Program-made: the position numbers and the translations under genes
Source of the DNA: Betaproteobacteria bacterium
GTDB lineage: Bacteria > Pseudomonadota > Gammaproteobacteria > Burkholderiales > Casimicrobiaceae
Direction: 5' to 3'
Assembly (NCBI GenBank): GCA_016716425.1
Contig: JADJWJ010000002.1
Coordinates: forward strand, 293,003 to 357,002
DNA length: 64,000 nt
Notes under the pieces: generated by a model
What the model was told of the DNA's origin: nothing
The model's database searches: none
What the model saw: the letters and a program-made list of their open reading frames with translations, nothing else
Shown: positions 26,444 to 36,625 of the stretch, one piece after another
Layout: every line of letters starts with the position of its first letter
How positions within the stretch are numbered: the first letter of the stretch is position 1

Positions 26444-26634
26444 GTCAGTCGGGAAGGGCCGCCCCGAGCGACTGACCTGCCACGGCCTCCTTGGCCGGGC
26501 ACGATGTGCGAACGTCCGCGTGTCGGCCGTCGCCCTCGCGCGCGGACGCGCTCTGCGAGCCTGGCCTGCGGCCCACGCGCGAGGGCGTCCCAGGGGGCAG
26601 CGAGTACCGCGAGCGTGGGGGCCGTATCATCCTA
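26444..26634. repeat. Family A intergenic repeat, long variant
   Basis: The outer parts match the 81-bp unit (gggccgccccgagcgactga at one end; agggggcagcgagtaccgcg and agcgtgggggcc at the other), but about 110 bp of other sequence replaces the central palindrome. The inserted part contains cctgccacggcctc, which also occurs inverted at about 38057-38070, and gcgagggcg/cgccctcgc arms. The element fills the junction between the double-ATPase gene stop and the permease start completely, with 0-1 nt to spare on each side. Confidence 0.8.
26445..26630 (-). CDS. Putative 61-codon repeat-encoded bridging frame between ABC ATPase and permease
   Basis: The frame begins with ATG one base after the ATPase TAG (TAG-G-ATG) and ends with TGA one base before the permease ATG (TGA-C-ATG). 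The peptide begins MIRPPRSRYSLPPG and has no recognisable domain. It shares its ends, but not its middle, with the frames at 4913-5200 and 37956-38180. Its existence as a protein is doubtful; the precise placement suggests a role in translational coupling or an element that carries both stop and start contexts. Confidence 0.22.
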   Translation of the reverse strand: MIRPPRSRYSLPPGTPSRVGRRPGSQSASAREGDGRHADVRTSCPAKEAVAGQSLGAALPD

Positions 26635-28185
26635 GTCGAGGCCGAGAACGCCGGCCGGTGAGAACGCGCGATGGCCTTCCGCGCCGGCGTGGATGAACGA
26701 TCCGGCCATCAGCAGGCCGATCTCCTCGGCGTTGGTGTCGGCGACGGGCTTCGGGTCGGACAGCCGCCCCTGCGCGATCACGGCCAGGCGGTCGCAGATC
26801 TCGAACAGCTCGTCCAGCTCTTCCGACACCACGAGCACCGCGACGCCGCTGCCGGCGAGGTCGATCAGCGCCTGCCGGATCTGCGCGGCGGCGCCGACGT
26901 CCACCCCCCACGTCGGCTGCGCGGCGATCATGACCCGCGGCCGTTGCCGGATCTCGCGGCCGACGATGTACTTCTGCAGGTTGCCGCCGGACAGGCTGCG
27001 CGCCGCGGCGTCGGGGCCGCCGGCCTTGACGCCGTAGTCGCGGATCGTTTCGGCGGCGTACTCGCGCACCGTTTGCGCGCGCACGAACCCCCACGCGACC
27101 ATGCGTTCCCGCCAGCCGGTCAGCAGCGCGTTTTCCGCGAGCGACATCTCCGGGACCGCACCGCGGCCCAGACGCTCCTCGGGCACGAACCCGAGCCCGA
27201 GCGCGCGGCGCGCGCCGGCGTCCAGGCGTGCCGCGGGCGTGCCGAGAATGGTCACGGCGGCCGCGTCATCGAGCAGCCGCTCGCCCGACAACGCCGCCAG
27301 CAGCTCCTTCTGCCCGTTGCCGGACACGCCGGCGATGCCGACGATCTCGCCGGCACGCACGGTGAGGTCGATGGCGGAAAGCGTCGTGCCGAACGGGTCG
27401 TCGGCAGGCAGCGTAAGGTCGCGGATCACGAGCGCGTCGGCGCCGGGCTGGGCAGTGCGCGGCTGCGGGTGCGGCAGGTCGCCACCGATCATCATCCGCG
27501 CGAGCGACGACGACGACTCGCGACGCGGGTCGCAGTCGCCGGTGACGCGGCCTGCGCGCAGCACGGTCGCCTTGTGGCACAGCGCGCGGATCTCGTCCAG
27601 CTTGTGGCTGATGTAGAGAATGCTGCAGCCCTCGTCGGCGAGCCGGCGCAGCGTCCCGAACAGCTTCTCGACCGCCTGCGGCGTCAGCACCGACGTTGGC
27701 TCGTCCATGATGAGCAGCCGCGGGTCCTGCAGCAGGCAGCGCACGATCTCGACGCGCTGGCGCTCGCCGACCGACATCGTGTGCACGTAGCGGTCGGGGT
27801 CGAGTGGCAGGCCGTACTTCGCCGACACGTCGCGGATCCGGGCCGGGAGCGAGGGGCCGGCACGCTCGCCTTCGAGCGCCAGCGCGATATTGTCGGCGGT
27901 GGTCAGGGTCTCGAACAGCGAGAAGTGCTGGAACACCATGCCGATGCCGAGCCGGCGCGCGCGCGCCGGATTGGCGATGGCGACGGGCTTGCCTTCCCAT
28001 GCGATCGTGCCGGCGTCCGGCTTCACGGCGCCGTAGATGATCTTCATCAGTGTCGACTTGCCGGCGCCGTTCTCCCCCAGCACGGCGTGGATCTCGCCCG
28101 GGACCACCACGAGGTCGATCCCGGCGTTGGCGACGACGCCGGGATAGGCCTTCGTGATCCCGGACAGCTTCAGGCGAGGGGGCAT
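26632..28185 (-). CDS. ABC transporter ATP-binding protein with two nucleotide-binding domains (nucleoside type)
   Basis: The 517-residue protein has two ABC domains. The first is complete, with Walker A GENGAGKSTLMKII, signature SVGERQRVEIVR and Walker B LLIMDEPTSVLTP. The second has the degenerate Walker A GVSGNGQKELLAAL and signature SLSGGNLQKYIVGREI, as in sugar and nucleoside importers of this class. It powers the importer built from the two permeases and the BMP-type binding protein. The ATG directly follows an inverted-repeat element, and no Shine-Dalgarno sequence is visible upstream. The family is secure; substrate is inferred from the BMP protein and the xdh genes. Confidence 0.93.
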   Translation of the reverse strand: MPPRLKLSGITKAYPGVVANAGIDLVVVPGEIHAVLGENGAGKSTLMKIIYGAVKPDAGTIAWEGKPVAIANPARARRLGIGMVFQHFSLFETLTTADNIALALEGERAGPSLPARIRDVSAKYGLPLDPDRYVHTMSVGERQRVEIVRCLLQDPRLLIMDEPTSVLTPQAVEKLFGTLRRLADEGCSILYISHKLDEIRALCHKATVLRAGRVTGDCDPRRESSSSLARMMIGGDLPHPQPRTAQPGADALVIRDLTLPADDPFGTTLSAIDLTVRAGEIVGIAGVSGNGQKELLAALSGERLLDDAAAVTILGTPAARLDAGARRALGLGFVPEERLGRGAVPEMSLAENALLTGWRERMVAWGFVRAQTVREYAAETIRDYGVKAGGPDAAARSLSGGNLQKYIVGREIRQRPRVMIAAQPTWGVDVGAAAQIRQALIDLAGSGVAVLVVSEELDELFEICDRLAVIAQGRLSDPKPVADTNAEEIGLLMAGSFIHAGAEGHRAFSPAGVLGLD

Positions 28186-28280
28186 CGGGAAATCGGGGTC
28201 GGGAAATCGGGGTCAGACCCGAATTCTCTGCGGCGTCTCGCCGCGGGCCGGCCCGCCGAGAGAATTCGAGTCTGACCCCG
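28186..28280. repeat. REP-like inverted repeat spanning the xdhC 3' end
   Basis: The arms cggggtcagacccgaattct at 28208-28227 and the complement of agaattcgagtctgaccccg at 28261-28280 differ at one base in 20 and flank about 33 bp of very GC-rich sequence. A 14-bp direct duplication, cgggaaatcggggt, occupies 28186-28213. The element sits between xdhC and the ABC ATPase gene and forms the last codons of xdhC. Motifs of the form GGGGTCAGAC are, from memory, common small repeats in Betaproteobacteria. Confidence 0.75.
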
Positions 28281-29314
28281 ACTTCTCGCGCAGCGCAAGA
28301 ATCTCCGCCGCGACCGCCACGGCGATGACGCCCGGCTCCTTGCCGCGCAGCGCGAAGGCGCCCGCGCCGATGGGGCAGGTCACGCGGGCGAACGCCTCCG
28401 GTGCGCCACCGCGCGCCGCCCAGCGCTTCTCGAACTGCGCGCGCTTCGCGTGCGAGCCGATGACGCCCAGGTAGCGCCAGTCGCCGCGCGCGAGCGCCGC
28501 GGCGACGATCTCGTAGTCGAGGGCATGGCTGTGCGTGGTGACCACGACGTAAGTGCCAGGTCGCGCGTCGGCGAGCTCGTCCGCCGGCGCGTCCGCGACG
28601 ACGACGTCGACGTTGCCGGCGACGGCCGCGGGGAAGGCGGCCTCGCGGCCGTCGATCCAGCGGATGCGCGCCGGCGTGGTCGCGAGCACCTGCACCAGCG
28701 CGCGCCCGACGTGGCCGTTGCCGAACACCAGCACGGTGAAATCCTGCGGCACGGCGACGTGCACGAGCAGCGTGACGCCGTCGCGGCCGGGCACCGCGCA
28801 CAGCGCCGCGCCAGCGGCGGCCGCGTGCACGCGCGGGCGCGCGAGCGCGACCGCGGCCGAGTCGAGCGCGGCGTCGCCGAGCGAGCCCGTGGCGTGGTCG
28901 GCGGTGACGACGAGGTGCGCCGGCGCATCCGCGGCGCCGCCGATCCGCGAGACCAGCGCGAACGCCGTCGCGGTGCGCGCGCACGCGACCGCGGCGTCGA
29001 GCCACGTCCGCGCCGCCGCGTCGGCGGCGGCGAAGGCGAGCGTGGCGACACCGCCGCAGCACTGCCCGAGGCGCGCGGCGAGCGGAAAGCGGACGAGCCA
29101 CGCGGCAGGCACCTGCGCGTTCGACAGCGCGTCGCGCGCGATGCGGATCGCCTCGAACTCGAGGTGGCCGCCGCCGATCGTGCCGAACGTGTCTTCCGCC
29201 GTGACGATCATCGCCGTGCCCGCCTCGCGGGGCGTGGAGCCGGCCGCGTGCGCGATCGTCACGAGCACGGCGCGGCCCGCGCGGCCGATGCGCACCGCGA
29301 GCGCCGGCGCCCAG

Positions 29315-29322
<8 letters not shown>
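28213..29322 (-). CDS. xdhC: Xanthine dehydrogenase accessory protein XdhC
   Basis: The 369-residue protein has the XdhC/CoxI N-terminal domain (AHAAGSTPREAGTAMIV; DTFGTIGGGHLEFEAI; RFPLAARLGQCCGGVATL) and a C-terminal Rossmann-like domain (VLVFGNGHVGRALVQVL; YLGVIGSHAKRAQFEKRW). XdhC binds molybdenum cofactor and helps insert the sulfurated form into XdhB. Its start overlaps the end of xdhB by 8 bp. The last 22 or so residues (from KSGSDSNSLGG) are encoded by an inverted-repeat element and do not look native, so the original stop has probably been displaced. Confidence 0.94.
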
Positions 29323-31651
<2,329 letters not shown>

Positions 31652-31655
31652 CGGA

Positions 31656-33188
31656 TCACTCCGCCACGACCTGCTCGACGCGCGTGGGCGTCGCGGCGCC
31701 GCCGGTCTCCATCCGGAAGCGGCGCAGGAGGTTCGCGAGCACTGTGCGCCGGTACGCGGCCGACGCGCGCATGTCGTCGATCGGCGCGAACTCCGCGGCG
31801 AGGACGCGCGCGGCGGCGTCCGCCGTCGCGTCGTCCCACGCGCGCCCCGCAAGCGCGGCCTCGGTGGCGGCGGCGCGCTTCGGCGTCGCGGCCACGCCGC
31901 CGCAGCCGATGCGAGCCGCCGCGATCCGGCCGCCGGCGACGACGAGTGCTAAGCACGCGAACACCGCCGAGATGTCCTGGTCGTAGCGCTTGCTGACCTT
32001 GTACGCGCGCACCAGCGTGCCGGGCGGGCGCGCCGGCACCCGCACCTCGACGACGAATTCGGACGGCGCGAGGACGGTCTGCCGGTAGCCGACGTAGAAG
32101 TCCTCGAGCGGGACTTCGCGCGTCGCCGCGCCGCGGCGCAGGACGACGGTCGCGCCGAGCGCCAGCAGCACGGGCAGCGAATCGCCGATCGGCGACCCGT
32201 TGGCGACGTTGCCGCCCAGCGTGCCGCTGTTGCGGATCGGCACCGACGCGAACCTCGCCCACGCCTCGGCCAGTTCCGGCCACGACGCGGCGAGCGCCGC
32301 GAACGCGTCGCTGAGCGCGACTGCCGCGCCGATCGCCAGATGCGATGGCGTCTCGCGCACGCGCGCGAGCTCGCCGACGTCGCCGGTGTACACGAGGTCG
32401 CCGAGGTCGCGCTGCTGCTTGGTGATCCACAGGCCGACGTCGGTGGCGCCGGCAACGATGCGCGCCGCGGGGTGCGCGACGAGGATGGCGGCGAGCGCCT
32501 CGCACGTGCGCGGCGCCCACCAGCGCCGGTCATCGGCCTCGTAGAGCAACGTGTCCGGCGCGGCGAGCGCCGCGAGCTGCACGGCGAGCGCTTCCTCGTC
32601 GCGCGAGACGGCACGGCTGCCGTCGGCGGCCACGCCGGGCCCGCGCCAGCCGCCGCCGCCGTCGGCGGGATCGATGTCGTACATCGCCTGCGCGGCCGCG
32701 ACGATCGGCCGGTAGCCCGTGCAGCGGCACAGGTTGCCCGCCAGCGCGTCTTCGATGGCGGCGCGCGGCGGCCGGTGCGCGTTCTTGTAGAGTCCGAACA
32801 GGCTCATCGCGAAACCGGACGTGCAGAATCCGCACTGCGAGCCGTGCGCGTCGACGAGCGCGCGCTGGACGGGATGCAGCCCGCCGGCGGCGGGGGCCAG
32901 GGACTCGACGGTGAACACTGCCCGGCCCGCGACGGACGGCAGCAGGCGGATGCACGCGTTGACCGGGCGCCACCGCAGCGGCGTGCCGCCGTCGCCGGGC
33001 TCCGCCAGCACGACCGTGCAGGCGCCGCAGTCGCCTTCGGCGCAGCCTTCCTTGGTGCCGGTCAGTCGCCGGTGCTCGCGCAGGTACTCGAGCAGCGTGG
33101 TCTGCGGCGCGATGCCTGTCACCGCCACCGGCTCGCCGTTGAGCAGGAACCGCAGCGGAGCGCGGACAGGGGGCGGAGCGGCGGCCAT
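31656..33188 (-). CDS. xdhA: Xanthine dehydrogenase iron-sulfur/FAD small subunit
   Basis: The 510-residue protein combines two 2Fe-2S clusters and a FAD domain. Cluster ligands are Cys49, Cys54, Cys57 and Cys79 (KEGCAEGDCGACTVV onward) and Cys119, Cys122, Cys154 and Cys156 (SQCGFCTSGF; NLCRCTGYRPI). The FAD domain has IVAGATDVGLWITK and IRNSGTLGGNVANGSPIGD. It passes electrons from the molybdenum site of XdhB to NAD. It is the first gene of the minus-strand cluster xdhA-xdhB-xdhC and nucleoside transporter, and it is divergent from a GntR regulator that probably controls it. Confidence 0.95.
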   Translation of the reverse strand: MAAAPPPVRAPLRFLLNGEPVAVTGIAPQTTLLEYLREHRRLTGTKEGCAEGDCGACTVVLAEPGDGGTPLRWRPVNACIRLLPSVAGRAVFTVESLAPAAGGLHPVQRALVDAHGSQCGFCTSGFAMSLFGLYKNAHRPPRAAIEDALAGNLCRCTGYRPIVAAAQAMYDIDPADGGGGWRGPGVAADGSRAVSRDEEALAVQLAALAAPDTLLYEADDRRWWAPRTCEALAAILVAHPAARIVAGATDVGLWITKQQRDLGDLVYTGDVGELARVRETPSHLAIGAAVALSDAFAALAASWPELAEAWARFASVPIRNSGTLGGNVANGSPIGDSLPVLLALGATVVLRRGAATREVPLEDFYVGYRQTVLAPSEFVVEVRVPARPPGTLVRAYKVSKRYDQDISAVFACLALVVAGGRIAAARIGCGGVAATPKRAAATEAALAGRAWDDATADAAARVLAAEFAPIDDMRASAAYRRTVLANLLRRFRMETGGAATPTRVEQVVAE

Positions 33189-33470
33189 GTGCGCCTATCG
33201 GGGAGGACCGGCCTCGCGGCGCCGGCGTGGCGAGCATCGTCGCGCCGCCGTCCGCGGATGTCAACAGGAGGCGGGCGTTCGGTTGCATACCGGATCGCGT
33301 CGCGCGGTGGACGCCCGCGCCGCGACCGTGCGCCTATGGCGCGCACCGCCGGCCACGCGCCGGGCGAGCGCGGCGGGCCGGCTTCGCGCCACAAATCCGA
33401 ACACATCGTGTATACAGGATGTTGCGGGACAGGTATGCGCCGGGCATTGACCCGGCCGCGGGGCCGACCT
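33189..33470. promoter_or_regulatory. Divergent xdhA / gntR promoter region
   Basis: This 282-bp region holds the promoters of xdhA (minus) and the GntR regulator gene (plus). It contains a 20-bp near-perfect palindrome at 33403-33422 described separately and lies in a locally less GC-rich patch (acaaatccgaacacatcgtg). No clear sigma-70 pair can be assigned. No other gene is visible. Confidence 0.6.
33403..33422. promoter_or_regulatory. Candidate GntR/FadR-type operator
   Basis: The 20-bp sequence acatcgtgtatacaggatgt is an inverted repeat with only one mismatched pair; its core TGTATACA is a perfect palindrome. FadR-subgroup GntR regulators often bind short palindromes of the type TGTATACA. 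It lies 49-68 bp upstream of the regulator's start, placing it over or next to that gene's promoter and within the shared xdhA control region. Autoregulation and control of xdhABC are inferred. Confidence 0.65.
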
Positions 33471-34205
33471 ATGCTCGACCGCATGGCGGAGCGCAGGCGC
33501 AAGGCGGCGGCAAAGGCGGGCGTGGAGGCGCGGATCTGCGCTGCCGTGCGCACCGCGATCCTCGAGCGGCGGCTCGCGCCGGGCACCAAGCTGCAGGAGA
33601 TTCCGCTCGGCGGCTTCTTCGGCGTGTCGCGGACGATCGTCCGGCAGGCGTTGCGCACGCTCGCGCACGAGGGCATCGTCGCGCTGCGCGACCGCCGCGT
33701 GGCCGTCGTCGCGAGGCCGTCGGCGACGGACGTCGCGCACGTGTTCGCCGCCCGGCGCGCGATCGAGGCCGCCGTGGTCGAGCACGCGGTGGCGCGCGCG
33801 TCGCGCGCGCAGATCGCCGAACTGCGTCGGCTCGTGCGCGACGAGGAGGCGGCGTACCGAAGCGGCGACCGCGCGGCCGGGCTCGAGCTGTCGCTTGCCT
33901 TCCACCGGCGGCTCGGGGCGTTATGCGGCAATCCGGTGCTCGAGCGCTACCTCACGGAGCTCGTGCTGCAGACGTCGCTCGCCGTCGCGCTCTACGAGCG
34001 ACCGGACCGCGTGCACGCGCACGCCGACCACCTGGCGCTCGTAGGCGCGATCGCGAAGCGCGATGCGAAGCGGTCCGTGCGTCTCATGGCCGAGCACCTC
34101 GCGGCGCTGGAGCGCGAACTCGATGTCGGAACGGCAGCGGCTCCGACGCTGGCGGCCATCTTCGGCGGCGACCGGACGCCCGGACGAGCGGCGCCACCAC
34201 GCTGA
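33471..34205 (+). CDS. GntR family (FadR subgroup) transcriptional regulator
   Basis: From ATG 33471 the protein has 244 residues; ATG 33483 is an equally good start and the frame is open far upstream without meaning. The N-terminal winged helix reads AAVRTAILERRLAPGTKLQEIPLGGFFGVSRTIVRQALRTLAHEGIV. The C-terminal FCD domain has AHVFAARRAIEAAVVEHAV, LELSLAFHRRLGALCGNPVLERYL and HADHLALVGAIAKRD, where Asp and His residues usually bind a metal. Divergent placement next to xdhA suggests it represses xdhABC and the nucleoside importer until a purine or urate-derived effector appears. Confidence 0.92.
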   Translation: MLDRMAERRRKAAAKAGVEARICAAVRTAILERRLAPGTKLQEIPLGGFFGVSRTIVRQALRTLAHEGIVALRDRRVAVVARPSATDVAHVFAARRAIEAAVVEHAVARASRAQIAELRRLVRDEEAAYRSGDRAAGLELSLAFHRRLGALCGNPVLERYLTELVLQTSLAVALYERPDRVHAHADHLALVGAIAKRDAKRSVRLMAEHLAALERELDVGTAAAPTLAAIFGGDRTPGRAAPPR

Positions 34206-34260
34206 AGGATCGACCGCGCCCGACCCGCATGCCGCGGCGGCGTGGCGATCGGCGGACGAA

Positions 34261-34288
34261 CAAAGGGCCCCTTCCGGGGCCCCTTGCG
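34261..34288 (-). terminator. Intrinsic terminator-like hairpin after the SYLF gene
   Basis: Read on the minus strand, aaggggcccc and ggggccctttg form a GC-rich stem with a ggaa loop, followed by a short T-rich run (tttgtt). It lies 25 bp past the stop of the SYLF gene and also faces the 3' end of the GntR gene. Confidence 0.65.
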
Positions 34289-34312
34289 TCGAAGCGTGTG
34301 CTGCGGGATGCG

Positions 34313-34996
34313 TTACTTGCCGCCCGCGGCGCGCGCGACTTCGGCCAGAAGCTTGTCGGCGCCCTTGTTGCTGACGTTGGCCTTGATCAGGATGTCCGGC
34401 GGCAGCACCGGCTTGCCGAAATACGCCTTGTTCCATTCGTCCGACAGGTTCACCAGCGTCCCGTCGAGGTTGATGCCGCCGTACACGCCCTTTGCGCGGG
34501 TGAACGTGATCAGGTCCGCGACGATGTCCGACTTGGCGCCGGCGCCGACCGGGCCGGCCGCCACGCTGGCGTCGCCGCCCATCTTGAAGTTGGCCGAGAG
34601 CAGCGAGTTGAGACCCTTGTCGGTCATCACGAGCGTGACCATCTCCGACACGGCCACGCCGGCCTGGAAGCCGACGCTGGCGGTGGCCATCGTGTAGAAC
34701 GACGGACCGACCCACCGGTTGCCGGCCTTGGCGACGACGAGCGCACGGCCGCCGGAGCCGCCGAAGATGAAGCCGGCCTTGACGATCTCCGGCGAGATCA
34801 TCACGGCCTTCGCGCGGCTGAAGTTCTGCTGCAGCCACTTCATTTCCGGGTCGCGCATGAAGTTCGACAGCGTCGTCTGCGACTGGTTGACCAGCACCTG
34901 CTGGTCGCCCTGCGCGTGCGCGGGCAGCGCGCCGAAGCCGATGGCTGCGGCAGCGATCGTCACCGCGCCCAACAGCCTTTTCATGAATCCGTTCAT
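34313..34996 (-). CDS. SYLF (YSC84-like) domain lipid-binding exported protein
   Basis: The 227-residue protein has an aggag ribosome-binding site 7 nt before ATG 34996 and a signal peptide (MKRLLGAVTIAAAAIGFGALPAHAQ). The mature part is a SYLF domain, with SRAKAVMISPEIVKAGFIFGGSGGRALVVAKAGN, FYTMATASVGFQAGV, TDKGLNSLL and GVYGGINLDGTLV. SYLF domains bind phosphoinositides or other lipids in eukaryotes; bacterial exported forms are poorly studied and probably periplasmic. It follows the glycine-zipper lipoprotein gene on the same strand but with an 85-bp gap containing a GGGCCC hairpin at 35033-35050. Confidence 0.88.
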   Translation of the reverse strand: MNGFMKRLLGAVTIAAAAIGFGALPAHAQGDQQVLVNQSQTTLSNFMRDPEMKWLQQNFSRAKAVMISPEIVKAGFIFGGSGGRALVVAKAGNRWVGPSFYTMATASVGFQAGVAVSEMVTLVMTDKGLNSLLSANFKMGGDASVAAGPVGAGAKSDIVADLITFTRAKGVYGGINLDGTLVNLSDEWNKAYFGKPVLPPDILIKANVSNKGADKLLAEVARAAGGK

Positions 34997-35081
34997 CCTG
35001 TGTCTCCTGTTCGATTCGTACGTAGTCGTGGTCGGGCCCCTTCGGGCCCGGGTTGCGAACGCCGCGGGCGACCGTTGCCGG

Positions 35082-35525
35082 TCAGCGCAGCAGTTCGATG
35101 CCCGTGCTCGTCACGCGGACGCGGTCGCCGATGCGCAGGCCGGGCGCCGAGGTCTGCTGCACCGTCGCCCAGCTGCCGTCATCGTACCGGATGCCGATGT
35201 CCCAGACGAGCGTCTGGCTCTTGTTCGCGAGCTCGTTGCCGACGAAGCCGCCGCCGACCGCGCCCACGACCGTCGCCACCGTGCGGCCCGTGCCGCCGCC
35301 GATCAGGCTGCCCAAGCCCCCGCCGATCAGCGCACCGCCGATCGCGCCGACCGCGTTGTCGACGTTCTGCACCGTTCGCGTCTGGATCGATTCGACCGTC
35401 CCGACGCGCGCGGCCGGCTGCTCGCTCACCTGGAACGCCGGCGGCGTGTTGCAGCCCGCGAGCAGCATCGTCGCCATCGCGGCGATCGCGGCGGCCGGGC
35501 GCCGCCATCCTTGGAAACTCATCAT
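35082..35525 (-). CDS. Outer-membrane lipoprotein with glycine-zipper (SlyB-like)
   Basis: The 147-residue protein has a lipoprotein signal ending in the lipobox LLAGC. It then has a glycine zipper (GAIGGALIGGGLGSLIGGGTGRTVATVVGAVGGGFVGNELA), which can span or associate with the outer membrane, and a C-terminal small domain (WDIGIRYDDGSWATVQQ ... IGDRVRVTSTGIELL). It is transcribed after the solute-binding protein at 35556-36416. The C-terminal domain is related to the protein encoded at 37592-37939, part of a mirrored copy of the same cassette. Its function is likely structural in the envelope. Confidence 0.85.
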   Translation of the reverse strand: MMSFQGWRRPAAAIAAMATMLLAGCNTPPAFQVSEQPAARVGTVESIQTRTVQNVDNAVGAIGGALIGGGLGSLIGGGTGRTVATVVGAVGGGFVGNELANKSQTLVWDIGIRYDDGSWATVQQTSAPGLRIGDRVRVTSTGIELLR

Positions 35526-35555
35526 CGTCGTTCTCCGTTCCTTCGTGCCGGACCG

Positions 35556-36416
35556 TCAGTCCGGGATCGAGTTGAGCAGGTACATCGCGGCGAGCAGGCT
35601 CGACGGCCGGCCGAGCTTGCCCAGCCAGTTCGCGAAGATCGTCTCGATCTCGCCGCCCATGTAGACCTGCGTCAGCGCCCGGTTGACCTCGAGGCGCAGC
35701 GCGGCGTCGCCGCGCGGCAGCGCGAGCCCGTAGGGCTCGATCGACAGGTCCTCGGCCAGCATCGCGAGCTTCTTCGGGTCCTTCGCCTGCGCCGCGAGGC
35801 CGACCAGCTTGATCTTGTCGCCGGCGTACGCGTCGACGCTGCCCGACTCGAGCATCGCCACGCCGTCGTTGGCATTGTTGATCGTGACGACGTTCGCGTT
35901 GACGAGGCGGCGCTTCAGCGTGTCGCGCAGCCGCGTCTCGGTCGTCGTCCCGGCGAGCACCGCGATCTTCTTGCCGGAGAGATCGGCCAGGCCGTTGATC
36001 GGCGAGGCGACGGTCACGAGGAACCCGCCGCCGTCGACGAAGATCAGGTTCGAGAAATCGACGGATCCGAGCCGCGCGAGCGTCTGCGTCGTGTTCGCGC
36101 ACTCGAGGTCCGCGCGGCCGGACGCCACCATCTGCAGGCGCTCGGTCACCGAACCGGGCATCCAGTTCACCTTGAGGTTCGGCTCGCCGACGGCGCGGCC
36201 GACCTGCGCGATCACGCGCTTGCAGATGTCGATCGAGTAGCCGGCCGGCTGGTTGTCGGGGCCGACGAACGAGAACGGCAGCGAGTCGGTCGAGAACGCG
36301 ACGTTGATGGCCTTCGCCGCCTTGATCTTGCCGAGCGTGTTCGGCGCCGTCTGGGCGCCGGCGGGCCCGGCGACGAGCGAGACGGCCACGAACAGGCCGA
36401 GAAGCAGACTTTTCAC
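35556..36416 (-). CDS. Family 3 extracellular solute-binding protein (orphan), copy 1
   Basis: GTG at 36416 gives a clean signal peptide (KSLLLGLFVAVSLVAGPAGAQ) and 286 residues. The mature protein has the periplasmic-binding-protein type 2 fold of amino-acid ABC systems: LPFSFVGPDNQPAGYSIDICKRV, GRADLECANTTQTLARLGSVDFS, GKKIAVLAGTTTETRL and IEPYGLALPRGDAALRLEVNRAL. No permease or ATPase gene is nearby. A paralogue lies divergently at 36626-37483. Both end in a conserved tail (LLAAMYLLNSIPD here). It may serve a distant transporter or act as a sensor input. Confidence 0.9.
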   Translation of the reverse strand: MKSLLLGLFVAVSLVAGPAGAQTAPNTLGKIKAAKAINVAFSTDSLPFSFVGPDNQPAGYSIDICKRVIAQVGRAVGEPNLKVNWMPGSVTERLQMVASGRADLECANTTQTLARLGSVDFSNLIFVDGGGFLVTVASPINGLADLSGKKIAVLAGTTTETRLRDTLKRRLVNANVVTINNANDGVAMLESGSVDAYAGDKIKLVGLAAQAKDPKKLAMLAEDLSIEPYGLALPRGDAALRLEVNRALTQVYMGGEIETIFANWLGKLGRPSSLLAAMYLLNSIPD

Positions 36417-36625
36417 GTTGGGCACCTGCAGGTCTGGAATGGAAGGGGTTGCGCACCGCGCGCCGGCCCGACGCCGGTGGCGGCTGGCGTTGCATGTCAC
36501 AACGCGAATTTTACACGAGCCGGCCGCGCGCCGGTCTCCCGGGGGGGCGGCACGGACCGCGGCGCCCAGGCGGCGTGCATGCCCGTGCTACACTGCCCGC
36601 CGCCAGCCAGGCATCCGCCTTCGAC

